From: Pectobacterium aroidearum
GTDB lineage: Bacteria; Pseudomonadota; Gammaproteobacteria; Enterobacterales; Enterobacteriaceae
Reading direction: 5' to 3'
Assembly: GCF_015689195.1 (NCBI RefSeq)
Contig: NZ_CP065044.1
Location: forward strand, 3,782,001-3,846,000
DNA length: 64,000 nucleotides
Shown piece by piece: positions 57,391 through 64,000 of the stretch (its first letter is position 1; each line of letters starts with the position of its first letter). Both the position numbers and the translations under genes were made by a program. The notes under the pieces were generated by a model. It made no database searches and was not told where the DNA came from. It saw only the letters and a list, made by a program, of their open reading frames with translations.

Positions 57391-58020
57391 ATGGGATTAA
57401 AATTACACCATCTTAATGATTCACGGTCTGTTCGTATCCTCTGGTTGCTTGAGGAAGCGGGGATACCTTATGAGCTTGTCAGATATCAGCGGGATGAAAA
57501 AACGCATCTGGCACCAGCCTCATTGAGAGCGATACATCCGTTAGGTAAATCACCGTTGATTGAAGAAGATGGAAAAATCATCGCAGAATCCGGCGCTATC
57601 GTTGAATACCTGATCAATCGCCATGCAAAACACCTGGCCCCGGATGCAAGCGCGGCCGAATACATTGACTATCTTCAGTGGATACACTTTGCAGAAAGCT
57701 CCGCCATGCTTCCGGTTTTATTGAAGATCTTTGGCGAGTTTGAAAAAAATACGGGCACCACGCTGAATTTCCTCGAAGGTTACGCTGACAACGAATTCGA
57801 GAAAGTCTTTTCATTCTTAGACGATTCGCTATCTTCACGGGAATTTATCGTGGGCGATAAGCTGAGCGGCGCGGATATTATGCTGGGCTTCGTTATTAAT
57901 ATTGCCGTCGAGCGACTCGCTTCCAGAGAGCGATTCCCGAATATTCAGCGCTACTCACAGCGCCTGAAAAACCTGCCGAGCTGGCAAAAAACTCAGGTCA
58001 TTGAATCACGCGCAGAATAA
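57391..58020 (+). CDS. Glutathione S-transferase family protein
   Basis: The ATG at 57391 follows AAGGAAGAG and gives MGLKLHHLNDSRSVRILWLL, the usual GST start. The 26 codons upstream in frame are not family-like. The 209-residue protein has an N-terminal thioredoxin-like domain (about 1-80, with the cis-Pro in GKSPLIEEDG and ESGAIVEYL for glutathione binding) and a C-terminal helical domain with the SGADIMLGF motif. It probably conjugates or reduces electrophiles with glutathione. The substrate is unknown. It lies in the redox cluster 54807-58020. Confidence 0.88.
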   Translation: MGLKLHHLNDSRSVRILWLLEEAGIPYELVRYQRDEKTHLAPASLRAIHPLGKSPLIEEDGKIIAESGAIVEYLINRHAKHLAPDASAAEYIDYLQWIHFAESSAMLPVLLKIFGEFEKNTGTTLNFLEGYADNEFEKVFSFLDDSLSSREFIVGDKLSGADIMLGFVINIAVERLASRERFPNIQRYSQRLKNLPSWQKTQVIESRAE

Positions 58021-58346
58021 GGGATCAGCGCGAGGCATCACGCCATTGGGAATACTTGCGTACCGCCTCGCGCGACCAGACTATTGTAGAAAACTGGCCC
58101 CTCTTATCTTTTTCACACTGATAAACTAGCCCAATATAAAGAGTTGTACAGTCCCTCCTGCTCTCCTCTGGTTAGTTAAGTTAAAAATAATTAGCATGTT
58201 AATCACTTCAGAAATCAATCATGCTGAGTGATATACACCACACGATAACCACTATTGACTCATTGATTAAAAAATGTAGAAATTACCCACCCATAAGGAA
58301 AAAGGATTTATGGGGCAGGATTATGGATAACATTAGGGAATAAATA
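58021..58346. other. Intergenic boundary between the redox cluster and the Hcp islet
   Basis: There is no gene in these 326 bp. Right after the GST stop, GCGCGAGGC (58028-58036) and GCCTCGCGC (58065-58073) form a 9-bp stem with a 28-nt loop and no T-run. From about 58080 the base composition becomes AT-rich and stays so to about 60100. Confidence 0.5.
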
Positions 58347-58826
58347 ATGGCAAATTTGATCTATCTAAAACTCACTGGCATCAAACAAGGTCTTATCTCT
58401 GCGGGCTGTTCAAGTGCAGACTCGATTGGCAATAAATATCAGATTTCCCATGAAGATGAGATTTTTGTTTATGAGTTAATGAATCGAATAACTCGGCAGG
58501 ATAATGTTTCCCTCAATCCTGTGGAAATCAGAAAACCGATAGATAAGGCAACGCCTCTTCTGGCACAGGCATTAGGTGATAACGAAAAACTAACCTGTGA
58601 ATTCCTGTTCTACAGGACCTCTCAAGCGGGTGGCAACGAACTCTATTTTAAAATGGTGCTAAGAGACGCCATTATCAATGACATTCAGTTTTTCTATCCT
58701 AACTCATTAACACATAATGAAACCCAGCCACAGGAAAGCATTTCGTTCAAGTTTGCATCAATCGAATGGGAGCATGTGGTAGCAAGAACCAGTTCTTTCC
58801 TCTTATGGACTGATTCAGCTTACTAA
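58347..58826 (+). CDS. hcp: Hcp, type VI secretion tube protein (orphan)
   Basis: This 159-residue protein has the Hcp signature opening YLKLTGIKQGLISAGCSSAD (residues 6-25), the DEIFVYELMNRI segment, FYRTSQAGGNELYFK and SLTHNETQPQESISF. Hcp hexamers stack into the tube that is fired by type VI secretion systems, and they can carry effectors in the lumen. No core type VI genes are in the window, so this is an orphan hcp, a common marker of effector islets. AGGGAA precedes the ATG. The next two genes are the candidate cargo and immunity. The AT-rich composition suggests acquisition. Confidence 0.92.
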   Translation: MANLIYLKLTGIKQGLISAGCSSADSIGNKYQISHEDEIFVYELMNRITRQDNVSLNPVEIRKPIDKATPLLAQALGDNEKLTCEFLFYRTSQAGGNELYFKMVLRDAIINDIQFFYPNSLTHNETQPQESISFKFASIEWEHVVARTSSFLLWTDSAY

Positions 58827-58901
58827 TACATAACGGTGGGCGATAGTGTTAACATATTGCTACGCCCTATAAAGTATAATAAAAGTTAGGAGAAAAAAAC
58901 C

Positions 58902-59240
58902 ATGAATGACCAAGAGATAGAGAAAGAACTCTTAGAGAATGGTTTCACACAGAATGATATTAACTTCATGAGAAAAATAATCTCTCGTGGTGGGGATAGT
59001 GAAGAGACACTATTGATGTTAATGCACACACTAAAAAGCAGATTTCACACCGGATGCTTTTTATGCGTTGTTCTAATCGCTATATTTATAGCAATCCTGA
59101 TTATAAGAAATGACATTATTGTCATCTCGGTATATTTTTCATTCACACTTATTTTTGTTTTTCTTATCTATTATATTACCCCAATGAACTTAGCATACAA
59201 ATCATACTCCTATCTAAAGAAAAAAGAAAAAACGGGCTAA
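58902..59240 (+). CDS. Small two-helix membrane protein, possible immunity protein
   Basis: An AGGAG ribosome site precedes this 112-residue protein. Residues 1-45 are charged and helical, followed by two closely spaced hydrophobic helices (about 49-68 and 73-96), and it ends in a Lys-rich tail. I do not recognise the family. It is in the same direction as hcp, 75 bp after it, and convergent with the DUF4225-like gene, only 14 bp from its stop. Immunity to a membrane-acting effector is a reasonable guess from position alone. Confidence 0.6.
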   Translation: MNDQEIEKELLENGFTQNDINFMRKIISRGGDSEETLLMLMHTLKSRFHTGCFLCVVLIAIFIAILIIRNDIIVISVYFSFTLIFVFLIYYITPMNLAYKSYSYLKKKEKTG

Positions 59241-59254
59241 TCTAGCCCATTATC

Positions 59255-60094
59255 TTAAAGAGAGTCATCTTTATATATATAAGACATTATTCGTATCTTA
59301 TTTCCAGCCCCGATCATCTTCAACATCAGTGATGCTCTGCTCATCGTATTTATTTTTCTATAATAATCGCTTGGAATATATCGAAAAAGCCTCCAAGCAT
59401 CGGGTTTTAGTGTTAATTTTACGATGCCATAGAATGAAGTGACAAGATCGACTGAATGATAAGCTAACAGGCCTGATTTTTTATCAAACCCCAAAAATTC
59501 TGCTGTACGTATATAACCAGACTTCATAAATCCAATTTCATTATCATTCCCAATAAGATGGAAAAAACTCTCTATGGATGAACTTGCACCAGTGAAGGCA
59601 ATGTGAGCACCAATAAACCTCCCAATATATGTTGTTGCACCAGCAAGAATACCAAATCCAGAAACAAACTGAGCACCACCAACCATCACACCAATTGCAT
59701 TTATTGTATAACCAATTTCCTTCTCTCTTTTCTCCATGTTGATGGTAATAAATACCTTGGCTTTCTCAAGAGAAAGCATTGTTCCTTGTCTTTCAATATT
59801 GGCACATTCTTCCTTAATGTTATTAATAGCAATCTGACACTCCGATGAGCTACTGGCATTTCTAACGATGTCCAGATTTCCATTGGAAAAACGCCGAATT
59901 TCATCCTCAAATTTTGCTTTAAGAAAAAGATCGTTAATATGGCGAGAGGAAACAATTCTGGCCGTTTTCATTAGATCAAACGCGGCGGCCTGAGCCATAG
60001 CCAAAAAATATTGATTATTAACACTATTTCTATTTAGGTAATTGTCCATATCTCGCATCCTTGACGTTAAAGAACATTGATAACCATCATCCAT
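59255..60094 (-). CDS. DUF4225-like protein, candidate type VI effector
   Basis: This 279-residue protein has a helical N-terminal part (about residues 1-120, with ARIVSSRHINDLFLKAKF), two hydrophobic segments (about 128-150 and 155-180, with VMVGGAQFVSGFGILAG) and a C-terminal region containing AEFLGFDKKSGLLAYHSVDL and KPDAWRLFRYIPSDYYRK. I recall these last segments as typical of DUF4225 proteins, which are often found beside Hcp or VgrG genes in enterobacteria, but no search was run. The paired membrane helices suggest membrane insertion. The gene is AT-rich and convergent with the small membrane protein gene. AAGGGA lies directly before the ATG, so the exact start is uncertain. Confidence 0.6.
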   Translation of the reverse strand: MDDGYQCSLTSRMRDMDNYLNRNSVNNQYFLAMAQAAAFDLMKTARIVSSRHINDLFLKAKFEDEIRRFSNGNLDIVRNASSSSECQIAINNIKEECANIERQGTMLSLEKAKVFITINMEKREKEIGYTINAIGVMVGGAQFVSGFGILAGATTYIGRFIGAHIAFTGASSSIESFFHLIGNDNEIGFMKSGYIRTAEFLGFDKKSGLLAYHSVDLVTSFYGIVKLTLKPDAWRLFRYIPSDYYRKINTMSRASLMLKMIGAGNKIRIMSYIYKDDSL

Positions 60095-60247
60095 TCCCTT
60101 GGTTATCTGTTTTGCTAATCAGCTAACTTTCAGCCCTTCGGCTCAATCCGTTACTTTCTCAATTCCTGACGAGCCAGTTGTTTGAACCCATTGCCGATGG
60201 CTAACATCTTCTTTTGCTACTGCAATCTTACCCTATGGTTGACTGCG

Positions 60248-60511
60248 CTATTGGGCAGAAATGTCGCCCATTATAAGCTCAATAACATTGATTGTTCCCC
60301 GACTTGACTCAACCCTCACCTCGTTGACCTTATGCCTTTTCCAGACAAACTTGCGAGCCGCCTCGCGCGCCTGAGCAATAGAGGAAAAATCGCATACGCA
60401 TCCCGGTCCCAGTCTGGTAACGTCGTCTGACGCCAAATAACGGCCACCAGTGATAAGATAGCGCATTCGCGGGTGATGTTTTTCATCTGCCAGCCAGTAT
60501 ACTTCTGGCAT
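60248..60511 (-). CDS. Hypothetical small protein
   Basis: This 87-codon frame (MPEVYWLADEKHHPRM...) has no recognised family and no good ribosome site. An internal ATG at residue 16 is an alternative start. It contains a basic helix (AREAARKFVWKRHKVNEV) and is compositionally plausible as a protein. It lies between the DUF4225-like gene and mutS, in the same direction as the former. It could be a remnant of the islet. Confidence 0.35.
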   Translation of the reverse strand: MPEVYWLADEKHHPRMRYLITGGRYLASDDVTRLGPGCVCDFSSIAQAREAARKFVWKRHKVNEVRVESSRGTINVIELIMGDISAQ

Positions 60512-60612
60512 TCAATTTCAATGCTCAGGTGGCTAACCATCAGCAAGGTTGACCATCCAACCCTGCGCCATCACCTGAACAAACAAAAGCGTTAAGACTG
60601 AGTAAAATCACT

Positions 60613-63177
60613 ATGAAAGATTCTACCGACAAGGACTTCACCGCCCACACGCCCATGATGCAGCAGTACTTTAGGTTAAAGGCTGAGCATCCGGAAATCC
60701 TGCTGTTTTACCGCATGGGTGATTTCTACGAACTGTTCTATGACGATGCCAAGCGGGCTTCCCAACTGCTGGACATTTCGCTGACGAAGCGCGGCGCCTC
60801 CGCAGGGGAGCCGATACCGATGGCGGGCGTCCCTCATCACGCTGTTGAAAACTACCTTGCCAGATTGGTGCAGATGGGCGAATCCGTCGCTATCTGTGAA
60901 CAGATCGGCGATCCGGCCACCAGCAAAGGTCCGGTAGAACGTAAAGTCGTACGTATCGTCACGCCGGGAACCATCAGCGACGAAGCACTCTTGCAGGAAA
61001 AGCAGGATAACCTGCTGGCAGCGATCTGGCAGGATAATCGGGGATTCGGCTATGCCACTCTGGATATCAGCTCAGGGCGCTTTCGTGTGAGCGAGCCGAC
61101 CGATCGGGAAACCATGGCGGCCGAACTACAGCGCACCAACCCGGCGGAGTTACTCTACCCGGAATCCTTTGAGTCCATGGATTTGATCGAGAACCGCCAC
61201 GGACTTCGCCGTCGTCCTCTGTGGGAGTTTGAACCAGATACCGCACGCCAGCAGCTTAACCTGCAATTTGGCACCCGCGATCTGACCGGTTTCGGCGTAG
61301 AGCAGGCCAAGCTCGCATTACGGGCCGCCGGTTGCCTGCTGCAATACGCGAAAGACACCCAGCGTACCTCGCTGCCGCATATCCGTGGGATTACCATGGA
61401 GCGCCAGCAGGACGGCATCATCATGGATGCGGCCACCCGCCGCAACCTTGAACTGACGCAAAATCTGTCCGGCGGCGTGGAAAATACGCTGGCTGCCGTG
61501 CTGGACTGCACTGTAACCGCCATGGGCAGCCGGATGCTGAAACGCTGGATTCATATGCCCAGCCGCGATATTGATGCGTTGCAACAGCGCCAGCAGGCTA
61601 TCAGCGCGTTGCAGGACATCACGCCCGATCTGCAACCCTATCTGCGACAGGTCGGCGATCTGGAGCGTATTCTGGCGCGACTCGCGTTGCGCACGGCACG
61701 CCCACGCGATCTGGCACGCATGCGCCACGCTTTCCAACAGTTTCCCGATATTCGTGAGCAGCTTGCACCGCTGGAGATTGACTCCGTTCGTCGTCTGGTC
61801 AGCCTGATTGGACAATTTGATGAACTACGCGACTTGCTGGAACGCGCGGTTGTCGAAGCACCACCCGTGCTGGTTCGTGACGGTGGCGTCATCGCGCCGG
61901 GCTACAATGCGGAACTGGACGAGTGGCGTGCGCTGGCCGATGGTGCCAGCGATTATCTGGATCGTCTGGAAATTCGTGAACGAGAAAAACTGGGACTCGA
62001 TACGCTGAAAGTCGGCTTTAATGGCGTACACGGCTATTACATTCAGGTAAGCCGTGGCCAAAGCCATCTGGTGCCGATCCACTATGTACGCCGCCAGACG
62101 CTGAAAAATGCCGAACGCTACATCATCCCCGAACTGAAAGAGTACGAAGATAAGGTTCTGACCTCGAAGGGCAAAGCGCTAGCGTTGGAAAAAGCGCTCT
62201 ATGATGAGCTGTTCGATCTGCTGCTGCCACATCTGGCCGAGCTTCAACAAAGCGCAGCCGCGCTGGCTGAGTTGGATGTCCTGACGAATCTGGCCGAACG
62301 TGCCGATACGCTGAATTACGTTTGCCCAACGCTGAGTGATAAACCCGGTATCAAAATCACGGGCGGCCGTCACCCTGTCGTCGAGCAGGTGCTTCGTGAG
62401 CCATTTATTTCGAACCCCCTGTCGCTGTCGCCACAGCGTCGTATGCTGATTATCACTGGCCCGAACATGGGCGGTAAAAGTACCTATATGCGTCAGGCCG
62501 CACTGATTGTGCTGATGGCGCACATCGGCTGCTTTGTGCCTGCGGATCAGGCGGTTATTGGCCCCGTCGATCGTATTTTCACTCGCGTGGGGGCCGCGGA
62601 CGATCTGGCATCTGGACGCTCTACCTTTATGGTGGAAATGACGGAAACGGCGAACATTCTGCACAACGCCACGGAAAACAGCCTGGTATTGATGGACGAA
62701 ATCGGTCGTGGAACTTCAACCTACGACGGCCTGTCACTGGCTTGGGCCTGTGCCGAAAATCTGGCGAACCGCATCAAAGCCATGACGCTGTTTGCAACGC
62801 ACTACTTTGAGCTGACCACCCTGCCGGAAAAAATGGAAGGTGTGGTGAATGTTCACTTAGATGCACGCGAACACGGCGATACCATTGCCTTCATGCACAG
62901 CGTACAAGACGGTGCGGCCAGCAAAAGTTATGGTCTTGCCGTTGCCGCTCTGGCTGGCGTACCGAAAGAAGTGATTAAGCGCGCACGCCAGAAACTGAAG
63001 GAGCTGGAAACGTTGTCGAATAATGCGTCATCCAGCCATATTGATGGTGCGCAGTTGGCGCTGCTGGGCAATGATGAGCCGTCTCCGGCCATTGAAGCGC
63101 TGGAAGCCATCGACCCTGATGTGCTCACGCCACGTCAGGCGCTCGATTGGCTTTATCAGCTAAAGAAAATGCTCTAG
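60613..63177 (+). CDS. mutS: DNA mismatch repair protein MutS
   Basis: This 854-residue protein (853 in E. coli) contains the mismatch-wedge motif [11 protein letters not shown] (Phe-x-Glu) near residues 33-43, the connector, lever and clamp domains, and a C-terminal ATPase. The ATPase shows Walker [10 protein letters not shown], Walker B and signature [13 protein letters not shown] and the FATHYFEL switch. The C-terminal tetramerisation segment ends [11 protein letters not shown]. It recognises mispairs and recruits MutL. The region upstream of mutS is a known site of strain-specific insertions in enterobacteria, consistent with the AT-rich Hcp islet beside it. A strong terminator follows. 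Confidence 0.98.
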   Translation: MKDSTDKDFTAHTPMMQQYFRLKAEHPEILLFYRMGDFYELFYDDAKRASQLLDISLTKRGASAGEPIPMAGVPHHAVENYLARLVQMGESVAICEQIGDPATSKGPVERKVVRIVTPGTISDEALLQEKQDNLLAAIWQDNRGFGYATLDISSGRFRVSEPTDRETMAAELQRTNPAELLYPESFESMDLIENRHGLRRRPLWEFEPDTARQQLNLQFGTRDLTGFGVEQAKLALRAAGCLLQYAKDTQRTSLPHIRGITMERQQDGIIMDAATRRNLELTQNLSGGVENTLAAVLDCTVTAMGSRMLKRWIHMPSRDIDALQQRQQAISALQDITPDLQPYLRQVGDLERILARLALRTARPRDLARMRHAFQQFPDIREQLAPLEIDSVRRLVSLIGQFDELRDLLERAVVEAPPVLVRDGGVIAPGYNAELDEWRALADGASDYLDRLEIREREKLGLDTLKVGFNGVHGYYIQVSRGQSHLVPIHYVRRQTLKNAERYIIPELKEYEDKVLTSKGKALALEKALYDELFDLLLPHLAELQQSAAALAELDVLTNLAERADTLNYVCPTLSDKPGIKITGGRHPVVEQVLREPFISNPLSLSPQRRMLIITGPNMGGKSTYMRQAALIVLMAHIGCFVPADQAVIGPVDRIFTRVGAADDLASGRSTFMVEMTETANILHNATENSLVLMDEIGRGTSTYDGLSLAWACAENLANRIKAMTLFATHYFELTTLPEKMEGVVNVHLDAREHGDTIAFMHSVQDGAASKSYGLAVAALAGVPKEVIKRARQKLKELETLSNNASSSHIDGAQLALLGNDEPSPAIEALEAIDPDVLTPRQALDWLYQLKKML

Positions 63178-63191
63178 CGCGTAATCGATAC

Positions 63192-63226
63192 AAAAAAGGC
63201 ACTGAGAATCAGTGCCTTTTCTTTTT
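63192..63226. terminator. Bidirectional terminator of mutS and nlpE
   Basis: AAAAGGCACTGA and TCAGTGCCTTTT form a 12-bp stem with a 3-nt loop, with TTTTCTTTTT on the plus side and TTTTTTG on the minus side. It ends both convergent genes. Confidence 0.92.
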
Positions 63227-63235
63227 AACGCAGCG

Positions 63236-63934
63236 TTAATCTATTTGTGTATCGCAGTTTGCTCGTGCTCTCATACGTGCTTTATCGCTGCCGTTAGGGA
63301 CCACAGCCTTCACCATCTGCCCTTCTTCCATCGACGGAATCACGGCAAAGTGCGCAGTAAGAACAAGTAATACCGGTTCAGCGGCTTTATCTCTCACGCG
63401 AAAATATTGTCTCTCCAACTCCGCGCTATCATCCATCACAAAGGTCTTTCCTGTCGCACAATCAGAGAAGGTCGCGACGTCCGCCATATAACGGTACATT
63501 CCCTTCATTACCATCGGCGTGTTTGGCAAAGGCTGCTCGGTTGCCGTCAGTTGACGAGGAAGGGATGAGTTGATGGGCAAACCTTGCTGATCCAGCATTT
63601 CAAGTGAGTTGTCGACTGGGCGGAAGTAACGTTTTTCACCCGCGCTATCCGTCAACACCAGCTTATCCGCAGTACGGCGCCACTGCCCATAGGAGGCAAA
63701 CGTGTTGTTACCCTCTCGCGTTGTTTGGTACTGCTCGCGCAGAACAAACGTGCCATCTTTTTCCAAAAACAGTGACGTATCAATCCCCCCGCAGTCCGCA
63801 CAGGGTAAAACGCCACGATAACTTTGCGCCATTGGTTTAAGGGGCTCTTCCTGAACTTGTGAACGGGTATGGCACCCGATCAACCCAGAAATCCCTGCAA
63901 TCAACAGCACACCGATAGCCAGTTTTTTCATCAT
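63236..63934 (-). CDS. nlpE: NlpE (CutF), outer-membrane lipoprotein, envelope stress and copper homeostasis
   Basis: This 232-residue protein (236 in E. coli) has a lipobox SGLIGC (Cys near 21) and the N-domain CxxC motif in LPCADCGGIDTSLFL. The C-terminal OB-fold part follows, with a cysteine in FSDCATGKTF and another near the end (ANCDTQ) that can form a disulphide. In E. coli NlpE signals surface attachment, lipoprotein transport faults and oxidative folding problems to the Cpx system. AGGAAAATA precedes the ATG. It is convergent with mutS. Only 66 bp of the upstream region is in the window. Confidence 0.92.
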   Translation of the reverse strand: MMKKLAIGVLLIAGISGLIGCHTRSQVQEEPLKPMAQSYRGVLPCADCGGIDTSLFLEKDGTFVLREQYQTTREGNNTFASYGQWRRTADKLVLTDSAGEKRYFRPVDNSLEMLDQQGLPINSSLPRQLTATEQPLPNTPMVMKGMYRYMADVATFSDCATGKTFVMDDSAELERQYFRVRDKAAEPVLLVLTAHFAVIPSMEEGQMVKAVVPNGSDKARMRARANCDTQID

Positions 63935-64000
63935 TATTTTCCTGCCGTCTCTGCCCTGTTTTTATCGTTCTTACTCAATGTCCTGGAACGTGTCCGGTCT

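Overview
The window looks like chromosomal DNA of a soft-rot enterobacterium, most probably Pectobacterium. Three things point there. A PehA-type endopolygalacturonase is divergent from a PL3 pectate lyase, the peh-1/pel-3 arrangement known from Erwinia (Pectobacterium) carotovora. The asparaginase is of the Erwinia type. The remaining housekeeping genes are clearly enterobacterial (sbcC, mak, rdgC, ppnP, aroL, uxuA, mltB, fecBCDE, mutS, nlpE). No tRNA, rRNA, CRISPR array or intact insertion sequence was found.

Layout. 1-3502: end of sbcC, mak and rdgC. 3630-5420: a chemoreceptor with a readable sigma-28 promoter. 5956-9928: the yegW / yegTUV nucleoside-type cluster, sitting between rdgC and ppnP, which are near neighbours in E. 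coli. 10187-14585: ppnP, aroL, ansB and yojI, with ERIC-type repeats between them. 15276-35093: a 4873-residue BapA/LapA-type surface adhesin followed by its own type I secretion system (TolC-like, ABC and HlyD-like subunits). 35187-40599: pectin degradation (pehA, a PL3 pectate lyase, uxuA, uxuR). 40811-45050: an esterase-like lipoprotein and a SiaABCD-type operon ending in a diguanylate cyclase. 45131-50565: a LysR/TSUP convergent pair, mltB, yjdM and a CSS-EAL phosphodiesterase. 51041-54674: fecBCDE without fecA or fecIR, behind a Fur-like site. 54807-58020: a decaying redox cluster (YciI-like, flavodoxin-fold quinone reductase, internally deleted SDR, frameshifted LysR, GST). 58347-60511: an AT-rich islet with an orphan Hcp, a small membrane protein and a DUF4225-like protein. 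60613-63934: mutS and nlpE.

How it fits together. The adhesin operon, the Sia operon and the CSS-EAL protein together suggest c-di-GMP-controlled attachment, although nothing in the sequence proves that the Sia output acts on this adhesin. The pectinolytic genes form a short path from polymer cleavage (PehA, Pel) to mannonate dehydration (UxuA), with UxuR-like operators in front of uxuA and uxuR. The most unusual sequence structure is non-coding or repetitive. It comprises a 4-module, about 1.21 kb super-repeat inside the adhesin gene, two diverged copies of an unrecognised repeat of about 250 bp, large ERIC variants (one only 15 bp upstream of the pehA start codon), and shared GGTATT half-sites at both ends of the yegTUVW cluster.
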